Below are positions 48,460 through 61,020 of a stretch of DNA of 64,000 bases, piece after piece. A model generated the notes under the pieces. The model was given only the letters and a program-made list of their open reading frames with translations, was not told the DNA's origin and ran no database searches. Source of the stretch: Azolla pinnata. Taxonomy: Eukaryota; Streptophyta; Polypodiopsida; Salviniales; Salviniaceae. Position 1 is the stretch's first letter. The number at the start of each line of letters is the position of its first letter. A program made the translations under genes and the position numbers. The stretch lies in contig JBBBWG010027645.1 in the NCBI GenBank assembly GCA_037176905.1, positions 11,355-75,354 of the forward strand, read 5' to 3'.

Positions 48460-51400
48460 TCAAGAGGTCTGTTGTTGTGCACCTAATGACTTCAGGTCCT
48501 CCTTAATCCAAAATCTGACTAAGAAGGAATCAAATATGATCTGCAACAGTCTCAAATTAGGTTAGATCTCGGCAACTTTATTAAAAATTCTAAAAATATC
48601 TTCTACCCCAAATCGAACTTAACCATTAAGTAATTAGATGATTACTTTCTTATGAACTCGAGTCAGTTAGTACACTTTTACAGCAATCTTTATATTTTGC
48701 AATAGTTGGCACATTTCCATTTAGAAAAGATGGAAGAAAAGCTAACGACATGATGCAGATGATTACCTGTGAAATATGAGCAACAAGACACGGCAGGACA
48801 AGTAGACCTGCTTCACCAAGCATGCCACCAAGACTTCCAATCACGGCAATTGCTATTGGAAGCGTTTTCTGTTTAATCAAACCATGAAGGAGCATCAACC
48901 ATTTGTATGAACTGTTATATCATGGAATAGAAATTTTACTACAAGTGCTAAGCAACAAAGCTGACTATCTAGGAATTCTTTCCAGGTATGATGGTATTCA
49001 TAGCGAGACAAGACTTTACTGATTAGTAAACTCAAATTAGGAGAGATTTGAGGAGATAAATGTAATCTCAGAAGCGATCACTCTTTTTAGAAGACATTTA
49101 TTAGTAAAATCTTACACAGTTGATGAGCGAGACATCAGGAGAGAAGGTGTCTATGGGGAGCACATCATCTTTTGGGTCTTTTATGTATGCACTGGTAATG
49201 ATGCGTTCAGCTATTGCATGCGTCCTATTGATAATAATAAATTGACCCAGCTTAGCCAAAAATATTAGCTGTACTCAATATCCTTACATACCTTACGGGA
49301 ATTAAAGAAAATTCACTATGTTATGGAAAATGGGATTTTAACCTTCATGACTTTAAAGGAAATTCTACCATGGCTAGTGATAAGAAGGCTAGAAATCTAC
49401 TAGTGGCTATGTTTCACACCCTTTCAGGCTGCAATTTATCATCGCACATCTCACCTGCACAGGTTTCTAGAGAAGCCATGTAGTTTTCTATACTGAGCCC
49501 AGTACACTAGTATTAGCATCCCCAATAGACAAAGATGTAAAATAGTTACATTGTAATTAGAGAGAAACTCCACGATAAGTGTGCATTTTTCATAAGAATA
49601 TGTGGGCACAAATTGACAATAACAAGACAATCACAGGTTCCAGCACACCTGTGGCAAACAAAGTGCGTCAACCACAGTGATTCAAAGGGTTTTCTATAAA
49701 CCAAGCTCTAACAATTCGCTATGCATATAGGCCATGCCCATGCAGACCGTTTTCCTATCATTGTTGGTATGTTCAAAATAAAGGCGATTATCATTCGATA
49801 CTGAAAAGCTTACATTTCTTCATATATCTTTCCATCTTAGACCCAAGTTATTTCTTTAAGCACAAAATCATAAGTTTTGGCTAATGTGATCATCAAATAT
49901 CCTAGAGAGCGATTTAGTTGTATTACTGTAGTTTGTTGTTCTTAGAAATGAAAGCCCTAGAGGATGATATGTACAGAAGGATCATAAACACAATGATTCA
50001 GTTCAAAAATTCATGAAACTTTGCAAAGATGATTTGCAACTATATATCACGTTGGGGCAAAATGAGAAACAAAAAATGTTGAGAAAATGCACCTGGCTAC
50101 CAGTAATGATAATAGCCCATGAAGCAGACTTCTTCTGGAAGTTCTTGGTCTCAAGGTGAGAATTCAGAATTTGCATTCCACATATATTCAGCAGCAGGAA
50201 CAAAAAATGTACAGTCCTGTAATGGAAGATGGCACTTCCATTAGAACCTTAATCTTTTCTCAGACACTGGAATTTTTAATGTAAGCACATAGACATTATT
50301 CTTACATGGCAAGAGAAGAAGCAAAAGTAAAACTCCAGATGTCCAAGCTTAATAATTTATTCCGGCCACAACTAACTTGCATCCATGGTACCTACACAAT
50401 GAACCATTGATCTATCAATTATACATTTTAGTATTTTGATAGTAGACTTGCACATCACAGCATAACATGTTAAGTTATAGTTACATTTTGATCACATGAA
50501 TTGAAAGATGAGCTCCAAAAAATCTTCTGCATAACTGTCATAGTACTATGCTCAAATGTGAGCCAGACCAAGGAGTGATTAGATCCAATATTCCTTGCAG
50601 CAATTAAGCAATCAGCGTAAGGAAAAGCTCTATTACTCAGTGCTAATGAATATGCATCATGATATTTCAAAGAAAATCAATCATCAGAGATGATTAAATA
50701 AAGCTTAGATTGATAAGAGAGCTCTGACTCTAAATAACTACATTATTGTATCTTCAATATATACAGACTTACAAGGCTGAGAAAAAAACTGCTCAGCATG
50801 GATAATTCTTCTTTTCTCTTATTGATGATATCTGCAGATCCTGCAAACAAGACCATAAATACTAGTGAATAAAAACAAGATTGATTAAATTAAAAGTCGA
50901 TCAGCACAAACCATTTCATCATAAACAAATTCCCCTACAGCCTTCATGCATATTAGTTCACCTTTGTCATCATTTGCCATTTAGTTCTCATGGACAATAT
51001 CTAGATGTTCCTGTCAGCAATCTGCATCATTGTTCAAGTCTTTATATGTTTGACCGGAAAGGGGGCTTCCCATATACGGGCTTGTGTGTTCCTGAAAACG
51101 TTGATCTTTAAACATAGCTTTCTAGAGGACCTTACATGGCCACAGTCATTAACAGACACTCCCCTTTGCCATATTTCATTCCTTCCATATTCGGCTCACA
51201 GGGAAGCAATGCTTGACATGTTTTTCTTGAAGTTTAAACTCAATAGCTTTTACCTGGTTCACTTGCACATGCTGGTTTTCTAATTGGTTTTAGAAGACAA
51301 GAAGATAAGACAGATGAAGCATGCAGGTTTAGGGTGGCTGTGTGGGTTTCCCACTTAATAGAAAAGAAGATAAAGATATACTACATAAGTTTTGAGAGGC

Positions 51401-54400
51401 CAAATTTTTCATCTTGATATGTTATCTTGTCGTTGAGAACAATAAATCAACATGTGTATCACAAAGAGTTGTGGAAAACATTGTTGAGACTCTAAACTCG
51501 GATAGAGTGAAATGACAATCTTTGAAAGGTCACCAAAACAGACCGATCAATGATGGTTGTTTCAGAGGAAAGGGTAGCATTTCCATATTGAACTAATGCC
51601 TTAATCTGTTGGAGACAATGGTGACCAGAGGCGTATCTATTCGCAAGACAAAACCTCGTGTCCTGATTGGAACCTCATTGCGTAGCCCCTTTATTGGCTC
51701 CAGCATGTGGAGTGAAGGAGCTAAGAAAAACTGGACTTGTAATGAGTGGCCATGGTTGTATTCTTGTCCTTAAGAAACATCTCTATATGCCTCTGTAATT
51801 CTTATAATGAGGACAACCCGAGGAAATCAGCCAATACAATAGAAAAGGGTTACTATTGATCAAGCAGTCGGAGTGTGTTCTGCACATAGGCCATGAGCAG
51901 CTGGACCACAGCATTGACACCCTTGTCATCAACAAATAAAGATTATTATCGCAAGACAGTGAAATTGTTTTAGAGATCTTTCTGTCCTGGAGCTGCCCAT
52001 GTTAGCAATCTTTCTGAAGGCAAAACTGCACTAATATAGGTGGACGAACTTGTGTTACTAGATATCTAAACTATTTGAGAAGTTATAAGTTGCACTATTC
52101 TCATTTCAGTCATCAAACATATGAAGACGTATATTCTCATTTTTTACTTAAAAGGACATTTTGGCCTCTTAAAGATCTATCGCTTTTTAGTGGAATGATT
52201 GCAACTGTACTAGGACATATGGATAAATTATGTTTCAAACCACAGGTTTCGGGTCTTGACTTTTGGTATCTCATGGATCGGTTATAGTTTGAACATCAAG
52301 CGAAATGATCGCAACCGTACTAGGACATATGGATAAATTATGTTTCGAATCACAGGTTTTGAGTCTTGAATTTTACTAAAACTAAGAGACCAATCGTTAG
52401 ATTTAAGAGGATAGTACATGCCATAAGAGTTCCAAAGACTTGTTAAACAAAACATTGAAATCAAAGGCATACGCAGAATCTGTTCAGATTGGTACCAGGA
52501 ACAATGGATTGAATCACCTATGAAACACAGTCAAAAACCAACATTAGTAGAAAATATTTTGCCTGTATATCAGCAGTTAGATGAGACCTGAGCATCACTA
52601 TCATTGGCTTTCTAATAGAGGAATCATCCATTGGCAAATAAAATATCTCCACATGCAATCTACTACAACCTGCTAGAAACCCACAGCAGCTTATGACTAT
52701 CTATTGTCTAGATGCATTTATGCTAAACATACCAAATGAGTGATTGATGAGAACATGCATAATAAAGCAAAGTGTTGAAATCGACATGATAGCAGAAGTA
52801 CATCTACATGCATACTTTTCCAATAAACAAGGGCACCAATAGTGTGTCCGCGAGTCCTTTCATAAGGAGGGCTGTGGGTATAGAGATGCCCAAACCTCGG
52901 GCCACCAATTTTGATACCATATAAGGAACCTGGAAGTCAGTAGAAAACACAATTTGATCAATTTTAGTGACAAAACAGTGAATCATAGAACGTCACTATA
53001 TTTCAAGATTATTTGACATCTTGTGATACTATTATAAAAAATCCCAAATACTCAACTTCTTATGAGAGGACACAATCATCTATGCTTCATCCTATGATCT
53101 GGATGTTTGTTAATAGATGCATGTAAGGGCTTAGAGGCATTTTACCAAATGAATGAAAAAATATGACTTTAACATCCAGCTATAAGCGAGAAATTATGTT
53201 AATTGCATTGTATGATCTTTGTTCTCAGGATGAGTCATGCATATCCTCTGACGAGGGCCTTAGGAATCTAAATCTTGATCTCAATCACTCAGAGAAAATA
53301 TAATCCGTTTTCAGATAATTGTGTCCTCTTATTTTTATTTTCAGAAAGAAATTGGCTCTGCATAAACTACAGGTATATATAGCTTAGCAGGTTCCTAGTG
53401 AGAGGTCCAAACAGAAAATAAAGATGGTTTTAATATTTATTTACCGTCAAAATTCCCAAAACATTTGATATTATCATTAACGACAACGCCATAGCTGTAT
53501 TTGCTCCAGCTGCCTACCAATAAAACTTAAAAAATAAGAAATTTTTACAAAACCTTGAAACTTCTAAAAGATCAAATGCAGCAGTTACCTGAGTTAAGGC
53601 AACTCCACTAGACAAGGTAGTGGGTACACAACAAAACAATGCCAAGCCTACAGCATAAGTAGAGTAAGAATTAGAATAACATTAAGATATTTTGGGCTGC
53701 ACGTTTGCAACAATGATGATAGTTTACCAGTTATTAACTCTTGTGGAACCAAGTTTAACTGCAAAATTAGCACTGCCACCCACGGGGTGATGAACAGAAC
53801 AGAAACCTGAAAATATGTACCCATCATAGCTTCTGAGTGTATAACATTTATATACATGGATATCTAGGTTGCGGTGCACATCTGATAAATATCAGATGGG
53901 AATGGATTACATGACACCACACTAAAGACCAAGAATCAACATAAGTTGATGTTCCAAATCAGATAGCATACGTTGATGCATAAGTTGATCTTGAAATTAT
54001 CTTTTATGTATCTAAGATTATTCAATATCAATTACATATAGCCAGCTACAACTGAGCACGGATGATGCAATTAGGAATATCAGGTATGAAGCTTTTGAAA
54101 AACTATGTATACATACACATAACAAACGTTTACTTTCACTATAGATGCTTATCATTCAATATCAATTACATATTGCAGGTTACAATTGAGCACTGCTGAT
54201 CGATACCGAAGGTCATGTATGAAACATTTGAAAAACTATGTATATACAGCACATACATTTACTCTAGCTATGGTGCTTATTATTCAATATCAATTACATA
54301 TTGCCAGTTACAATTGAACACTGATGATGCAATTCGGGATATCATCTGTAAAGCATTTGAAAAACTGTGAATTCATACACTCCATATACGTCTATTCTAG

Positions 54401-56930
54401 CTATAGATCCTTATTGAAAAATCAATAAATTGAGTAATTTATTGATTTTTCAATAAATTACTCAATTTAAAGAACATGATTATGCTGTCATAAAGAACAA
54501 CGTATGCAGATAAGTAAACACAATGATACATGCAAGTCAATGATGACTACAAGTCCAGTAGACAAGAATGCTATAAGAAATGCGGAGACATCCTTAGGAA
54601 ATACAAAAGAATCCTTTCAGAAAATTCAACCTCAGAAAAGTTAGAAAAAATCGTTCTAATGATATACCACTCCGAAGAGAAGCGAAGGCCATGCCTCCAT
54701 TACATCTCCTAGTTCTTCTGTCCGTAAAGTAAAACCTTCCACAAACACATGAAAGAGAGACAGTAAAATAAAGTAAGGTTTCAACTATAATACATTGAAT
54801 GCAAATTGCCATGTTCATCGTACAATTAACATAGCAATACTTACCAGAGATCAAAAAACATGCAAATGTTGCCCATTTCGATAGTCCTTTTTCAAACAGT
54901 TTCTTGCCCAAAGTGGGACTCGCTAAGCCAAACAAAACAGCAGAGCTGAGAACTGCAAAAAGGAAAGACGACTTCAAATGTATGACATTTTCAAGAAACA
55001 AAAAACGCATACTTTCAATCAGAAAAAAATATATAGGAAATCAACATCAAAATGGTTATGCATGGATAGCGACCTAAACCATAAAAAGATAGATATTAAT
55101 ATGCATATGACATGACAAGCTTCATTGAGCAACTTAATTCGTATTTGACCATTTTTTTTAACACTTTACGAGTTCGAACTGTGTAGTATTAATAACATCG
55201 AAGCAATGTAATACAAGATCAAGAAATTTATGAAGAACTATGTGTGTGTGTGTGTGTGTGTGTGTGTAAACTTGCCTCCTTCATGAGACCTATGGTTCTT
55301 TCTGATTTTTTTGTTTGAAAGTTACTAAGGTTTCCCGTATAAGAAAAACACTAAAGAATGTGATAAAACAATGTCATTCTCCTTTAAAAACGGATGACCG
55401 AAATTTTTTATTTTGGACAGTGGTACCTGAAGCTAGTTGAAAGAGGCAAGGGCCGAATGTGGTTTGCTATGCTTAGGGTCATGCTGTGTTACTTCTACAT
55501 TTCTCAAGAGCATAAATTATCAATGTGAGTAAATTTTATCGAATTCCTGAAGGATTACACAGTACCATGTTTTGAATAGGTGTTCTTTCAATGTATATTT
55601 GCTACTAGCATATAGCTAAGACAGATAGACAACAAGAAACACTCACTTGATGGTAAAAAATTGGCACGTAAAAATCGAAAACTGCCATTGATGAGCTTCG
55701 ATGCAGTTGTGATAAATAGCTCGCCTCTCTTTTCATAATGTTCCTGTTACTTGTAAAATATGCATATTGAAGTTTACAATTAGTTATTTGTTAATGTATT
55801 GAAGTTACTTGTAAAATATGTATATTGAAGTTACTTGTCACTAAAGGTGAATTTGTCGTTCTTGATTCATTGGTGTATTACAGCATTTTCCTTAGAATTA
55901 TCTCATTTATCAAATATATGCGCCAACTCAACTCAGAGATGAGCATAATGAGCATTTAAAATGACATTGCAGAATTATAAAAAAGAATGCATGTAGAAAT
56001 ATTCTATCCAGCATTAACTACACACTGCGCAGGTATATATCTAGTTTATTGACCTTATCAGATATAGAAAGCGTTTTGCTATATAGAACCACATACGTAT
56101 AGGGAAAATACATCAATTGTGATATGGATTCAGAGACATACTTACATCAAGTACTGAGCTAGCTATATATGCAATAATTAGGCAAACGCCTTACATGTTA
56201 TTAGCAATTGAGCTGGAGTATCTAAGCACATACCGATTGATTGTTTGAATGATGGAAGCGCTAAGAATTTAGTTACGCATCATGTTATAATTCTATGAGA
56301 ACTTATTCCTCCAGGTGTTCATAATTACTGAAACATGGTATTCAATGTTCCATATTAAACAGGCATTAACGGCTCTATAATTTTAAGCACAGAAGTAAAT
56401 GTACCTAGAGGAAAACAGCACTGGCCTCGTTACGTTAGATTTCTATGAGAACTGGAATTTTTATAGGTCATAACTATTGAAACATGTTAAATAAGACAGA
56501 CAATAATTTGAAGCATAGCACCAAATGTAGGTAGACGAACACGGCAACGTGATGAAGTTGATGATGACATAGATGATTGTCATCATGAGCTTTGCAAGCG
56601 GTGACCTTGACAGACTCTATGCTTTACTACGCACGAACGAAGGAAAACACCGACCTGATGATGACGGCGCAAATCATTGTCATCCTGAGCTCTGCAATCA
56701 ACGAGGAGAGGCCTTTTCAGCAACTTGGATGCCGGGGAAGGATGCAGCGGGGACTTGCGGGGAAGAGGGAGGAGGACAAGTGCATGCAAGGAGTGAGATC
56801 GGTGCGGTCGGCGATCCTCGAATGCGGGGGAGGAGTGGAGGCGTCGGGAGGAGGAGGAGGAGGCGTTGGGAGCGGGAAACGGCGGCGGCGGCGAGTTCTG
56901 CAGGCACGCGCCGAAACGCAGCAGCGCCAT
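48460..56930 (-). CDS. BASS4: BASS4-type plastid sodium/metabolite cotransporter (bile acid:Na+ symporter family)
   Basis: Predicted exons: 56930-56655, 54971-54845, 54735-54668, 53806-53728, 53647-53589, 53513-53445, 52929-52816, 52517-52496 (22 nt), 50840-50773, 50391-50306, 50216-50093, 48868-48767, 48540-48460. They total 424 residues in frame (Arabidopsis BASS4 is about 436). The N terminus is Ser/Arg/Pro-rich and acid-poor, like a chloroplast transit peptide. Family blocks in order: FLFAVLSSAVLFGLASPTLG, ISGFTLRTEELGDVMEAWP, VPQELITGLALFCCVPTTLS plus SGVALTQ, SNVLGILTVPYMVSK, VPLFIGKVIQ, SLVPWMQVS, KTLPIAIAVIGSLGGMLGEA plus GLLVLPCLVAHISQ, and IIFDSFLVRFWIKED at the end. About nine hydrophobic segments. 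Expected in the plastid envelope; the substrate is unknown. The junction between exons 1 and 2 is uncertain: the acceptor at 54971 or 54952 could be used, the latter with donors after 56651 or 56606. Confidence 0.88.
50841..52495 (-). other. BASS4 intron 9 (1.65 kb) containing a short tandem duplication
   Basis: It lies between the 22-nt exon and the exon beginning SADIINKRKEE. Inside, 'gcaac(t/c)gtactaggacata' followed by 'tggataaattatgtttc' occurs at about 52200 and 52311, a duplication of about 111 bp. The rest (50900-52180) shows no coding exon of this gene and no recognisable element. Confidence 0.6.
52496..52517 (-). other. 22-nt microexon of the BASS4-like gene
   Basis: On the gene strand it reads GTG ATT CAA TCC ATT GTT CCT G between TTTCATAG and GTACCAAT. 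It supplies VIQSIVP plus the first base of a Gly codon, restoring the family block IGK-VI-x(5)-G between exons ending LVPLFIGK and starting GSADIINK. Without it the conserved segment is missing seven residues and the phase fails. Confidence 0.75.
54013..54385. repeat. Three tandem copies of an about 133-bp unit in a BASS4 intron
   Basis: Copies start at 'attcaatatcaattacatat' near 54017, 54154 and 54285, followed by 'ttacaattgagcac(t/g)g(a/c)tgatg' and 'tttgaaaaactatgtat'. The copies are about 80-85 per cent alike by eye. It lies within the intron between exons 3 and 4. Confidence 0.8.
54413..54468. repeat. Overlapping perfect hairpins (19-bp arms) in a BASS4 intron
   Basis: Arm 54413-54431 pairs perfectly with 54436-54454 (loop GAGT). 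Arm 54427-54445 pairs perfectly with 54450-54468 (loop TTTT). The two foldbacks share their middle arms, so they are mutually exclusive. The sequence is A/T-rich (ATTGAAAAATCAATAAATT). Confidence 0.9.
55241..55267. repeat. TG dinucleotide microsatellite
   Basis: About thirteen GT units in the first intron of the BASS4-like gene. Confidence 0.85.
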
Positions 56931-57050
56931 AGCTGCTGCTGCTTGCTGCTGCTGCTTCAGCGAGGAGGATCTCTTTCTTACATGAAAATGAACGCTTCCC
57001 TTATCCGAAACAAAAAATTCATCCCATTTTTTTAACTAAATATACCAAAG
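56931..57050. promoter_or_regulatory. 5' side of the BASS4-like gene
   Basis: Directly upstream of the start codon, the gene strand carries a CAGCAG trinucleotide stretch (CTG on +, 56934-56965), probably in the 5' UTR. The BASS4 promoter must lie between here and the tandem array that begins at about 57050. Confidence 0.4.
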
Positions 57051-58375
57051 GATGGTGTTGTGTAACGTGTCGTCCGTAATCGAATCGATTCTACGCAGCA
57101 GCAGTAGATCGCTAGAACTCCAGATCATCGATCTACGCAACAGATTAGTAGATTGTCTAATATACGAAGGATCGTGTTGTGTAACGTGTCGTCCGTAATC
57201 GATTCGATTCTATGCAGCATCGGATTGGTCGAACTCGTGATAATCGATCTACGCAACAGATAGAGTTCTAGATAATCGATCTATGCAATAGATTAGTAGA
57301 TTGTCAACAGATTAGTAGAACTCTAAACAATCGATGTACGCATCAGATTAGTAGATGCTGATTGAGTTTAATATTGTTTATAATGAAGACATATGATTTG
57401 TCTTGTAAGGATTTACACTCACAACCTTTTGATATATAAGTCAAACCCTTGACCATTATTATAACATATTCGATATATATTCTAATAATTATGAACAAGA
57501 CAAGATATGAATTACGCATCAGATTAGTAGAACTCTAGACAATCGATATACGCAGTAGATTAGTAGATGCAGATGGCGTTTAATATTGTCTACAATGAAG
57601 ACATATGATTTGTCTAGCGAGGATTTACAGTCACAACCTTTTGATATATAAGCTGTGAAACCCTTGACAATTATTATAACATATTCGATGTATAATTTTA
57701 ATAGTTATGAAGAAGATAATATATGAATTACGGAGCAGATTAGTAGAACTCCAGATAATCGATCTACGCAGCAAATTAGTCGATGCAAATGGAGTTTAAT
57801 GTTGTTTATAATGAAGACATCTGATTTGTCTTGCAAGGATTTAAACTCACAACCTTTTGGTATGTAAGCCAAACCCTTGACCATTATTATAACATATTCG
57901 ATATATAATTTTTTAATAAGATAATATATGAATTACACAGTTGATTAATAGAACTCTGGACAATCCATTTACGCAGCAAATTAGTCGATGCAAATGGAGT
58001 TTAATGTTGTTTATAATGAAGACATATGATTTGTCTTGCAAGGATTTAAACTCACAACCTTTTGGTATGTAAGCCGAACCTTTGACTATTATTATAACAT
58101 ATTCAATATATAATTTCATAATTATGAAGAAGATAATATATGAATTACTCATCAAATTAGTAGAACTCCAGATAATCGATCTATGCAGCTGATTAGTAGA
58201 TGCAAATGGAGTTTAATGTTGTTTACAATGAAGACATATGATTTGTCTTGTAAGGATTTAAACACACAACCTTTTGGTGTATAAGTCAAACCCTTAACCA
58301 TTATTATAACATATTCAATGTATAGCTTTATATTTAAAAATTATGAAGAAGACAATATGAGAATTACCTTGAACC
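57050..58375. repeat. Satellite-like tandem array, about 210-bp unit, tRNA-like module per unit
   Basis: Two 119-bp starter units (57054, 57173, each GTGTTGTGTAACGTGTCGTC) lead into five units of 205-219 bp at about 57306, 57514, 57730, 57935 and 58146. Each unit has GATTAGTAGAACTC, GATTTGTCTTG, an ACTCACAACCTTTT block, CAAACCCTTGACCATTATTA and GAAGATAATATATGAATTAC. Read on the minus strand, the block gives GGTCAAGGGTTTGG, a short arm, CCAAAAGGTTGTGAGTTTAA and ATCC. That is a tRNA-like A-box/anticodon-arm/B-box order, as in tRNA-derived SINE heads. No TSD or poly-A tail is clear. Confidence 0.75.
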
Positions 58376-58532
58376 ATGGAGTACAAGAGTGTTAAAAACT
58401 AAATATTTTTTATAGGTCCCTAGGAAACAATTCGAAATGGTCTAGAGTATTTCTAAATATTTATGATAAAATAATAACGAAATATTCTAGAATGTTTTAA
58501 TTTTAAATATCTTATAATAAATAATAATATAA

Positions 58533-58605
58533 AAGGTTTAACTTATATACAAAAAAGTTGTCGATTTAAGTCATTACAAGTCAAATCACATGTCTTTATG
58601 ACAAA
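58533..58605 (+). repeat. Inverted single copy of the tRNA-like module
   Basis: Sequence 'aaggtttaacttatatacaa' followed by 'gttgtcgatttaagtcattacaagtcaaatcacatgtc' is the complement-strand version of the module in the neighbouring array, about 160 bp beyond its end and in opposite orientation. It is more diverged than the array units. Confidence 0.65.
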
Positions 58606-60720
58606 TTTTAATAGAAAGAAACTATTTTGGTAAGAGGTCATATCTAGTCCCCAATCCTTAAATAAGAGAGTATGAGAGCTTTTGCGCTCTTAATAAACTA
58701 AGAGAGTTCACGTCATATTAAGGGGCATGAGAAGTACATGTCAAAAATAGAGGGTGCGAAAAGAAAGAATGGGGTGTAGGTCGTGACCCACCTAGTTTCA
58801 TAATAGATCAAAATATCATATGATTGTGAAATGGGCAGCTATAATTGGAATTAGATCAGATGGACATCATCATATGGGCGCCTAGAATTGGAACACAAAA
58901 TATGGACATAATATTGACATATTAGATCAATCATACGGACATAATATGGGCGGTCAGATCACGAGCACACCTAATATGGACAAACAGACTGTATGGACAC
59001 AGTATGGGCAACTAAATTTGAAACATGCGTGATGTGGACACTTTGATGATAGATAATTTGGTCACAATGTTGAGTATGAATACACATGGAGTTTAAAGTA
59101 CATCTCTTTCTAGGTCCATGATGGGGATCAAGCCGAGAAATCTTGGCAGATGCTATTGTTCAAGTAGTAGTGAGTTTCGTGATCATGAAGAAGAAACGAT
59201 GAAAGGATCAAGAGGGGGTGATACAAAAAGGGCATATAAGAGGAAGTTCAGAGCATGTTAGGCACATCACGGAGAATGCATTGGTTTAGAGGAGGTGAAT
59301 GTCGTGAAGCCAGTGGGATCACTTCACATAAAGAAAATATGATGGCTACCAGGAACCTTCGACCACTAATGTCGTGAAGTCATAGGGACAGAAAACTATG
59401 AGCAACTCAAACTGGAACACGCATAGTGCTTGCGATCTGGGTAGATAATCCGGCATGGTATACGAGCGACTAGAACATACCATGAGATCTTGTCGAGCTC
59501 GCCAGATTTGGTCAAAGGGGCACTCGATCGCTAACGAGAGAGAAACAGGAAGAAAGAAACGTCGGCAGCTCAAGTGACAGGAATGCATTTGTCTCGAAGA
59601 GCCTGGAGTCAGCAGTCTGGCGTAACACGTTTCACACTGCTCCTTCCGAGCAGAGAGCTATCGCTTCCGAGTCGCTGTTGTGAACAACAGAGCACATGAC
59701 GTATATACGAGGTCTCTGCCTCCCAGCAGCATACTCTCACACGAGGGCGTTTTTTGACCCTCCTCCTCCTCCTCCTCCTCCTGCTCTCAAGAACTCCATA
59801 TTTGCCCTCGTGCGCAGCGGAAATTGGCATTCCAACATCCTCTTTGAGAACTCAACAATCCTTAATGTGAAAGAAGAGGAGGGGGACTATCCTCGGGATC
59901 ACGTGGCGAAAAAGAGCACTAGACTTTCCCCACTCCTTGTTTGACAATGTCAAGCCCCTCCTCCAAGTGTGGCTCCAACCGGCCCTGCCGACGATAATCC
60001 GGTGGACCTCCACATCGCGCAATCTTCCTCCGTATGGCGGACACGCGGCGTGGAGCTACTCGTAAAGGTGTGAACGCAGCTAGCTGCCGCAGAGGCGGTG
60101 CGTTTACGGGCATGTGGTTAACCTACCACAGGAACCGACATTTATAAGGCTAATTTAAATGGTTTAAAGGGTACGATGAGTGGGAAAACCGGCTCACTAA
60201 GGGCCAGGGTGCTTGGTGTGATGAATCACCCTTAATCCACTCTATTGTCTCTAAAATCGTTTCCCCTGACATTTCTCATCATTATCAGTAGTGGATCCAT
60301 AGTACGACAGATGGGTGGGATGATCGCGAAGGAGTTGGGGGGGGCTAAAGTTCCAGTGGCCGGCAAGACCATCCATCGACCCCGAGTGTGAAAGCAAATT
60401 GGCGGAATTCCGCGGAACGAGAAGCCGTTCTGTGGCTGGAACAGGCTCCACATTGTCTCATGCCCCGCGGACGGGGAGCCCCGCGCCCCAAAAACACTTG
60501 CCCCCCCAGAGGCCGAAACGCGTTGCGATAAAAGAGGAAAAGGGGGGAGGCCCACAACGTGCGTAGACGCAGGCGCATACGCAACACACGCGCGCAGCAT
60601 TCATCGTCGTTCGTTCGTACATGCACCACGCACTCGCTCTCTCGCTTCGGTTGGGGCAGCTGGCCGACCACAGTGCGAAACCGAGGGAGAGAATCGAATC
60701 ATCGGCGAGAGTCACGACTG
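58606..60720. other. Intergenic DNA, no gene recognised
   Basis: A repeated motif of 'atggacataatatgggc(a/g)' and 'gatcatatggac' lies between 58800 and 59040. A CTC run (59758-59780) and a CACGTG G-box core (59899-59904) follow. GC content rises from about 59600 onward. Short Arg/Pro-rich frames on both strands (59919-60715) look like GC-driven open frames. Confidence 0.5.
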
Positions 60721-60732
60721 AAGTGTAGCAGT

Positions 60733-60800
60733 ACTAGCAGCAGCAGCAGCAGCAGCAGCAGCTCTTGTTGTTGTTGTTTGTTGTTTGTTGTTGTTGTTGG
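60733..60800. repeat. CAG and TTG trinucleotide runs
   Basis: About eight CAG units (60737-60760) are followed by TTGTTG/TTTGTTG repeats (60765-60799), upstream of the START gene. Confidence 0.85.
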
Positions 60801-60952
60801 AGCTTGAGCCGAGGTGATGTAACCGATGAGGAAATCGGGCCCTCGCATGCCCCCGAGCGAGGCGTCGACGGAAAAGAGCCTCGAGACGATGAGACATGTC
60901 GAATTCTTTTGCGGGCCTTGGTCAAATCGCTCGATTGCTCCATATCTCTCTC

Positions 60953-61020
60953 TCTCTCACTCTATATATATATATACATATATATCTAGATACACATACA
61001 TGTGTGTGTGGGTGTGTATG
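60953..61020 (+). promoter_or_regulatory. CT run and TATA-rich stretch upstream of the START gene
   Basis: CTCTCTCTCACTC is followed by TATATATATATATACATATATA (60963-60985) and a short TG run. Pyrimidine patch plus TATA is a plausible plant core promoter, 1.08 kb before the preferred start codon. If it is used, the transcript would have a long or spliced leader. Confidence 0.35.

Noticed and set aside
48650-48766. Read-through C terminus of BASS4 ending at 48650
   Set aside because: The tail does not resemble the family, while splicing to 48540-48460 restores a conserved-looking end in phase.
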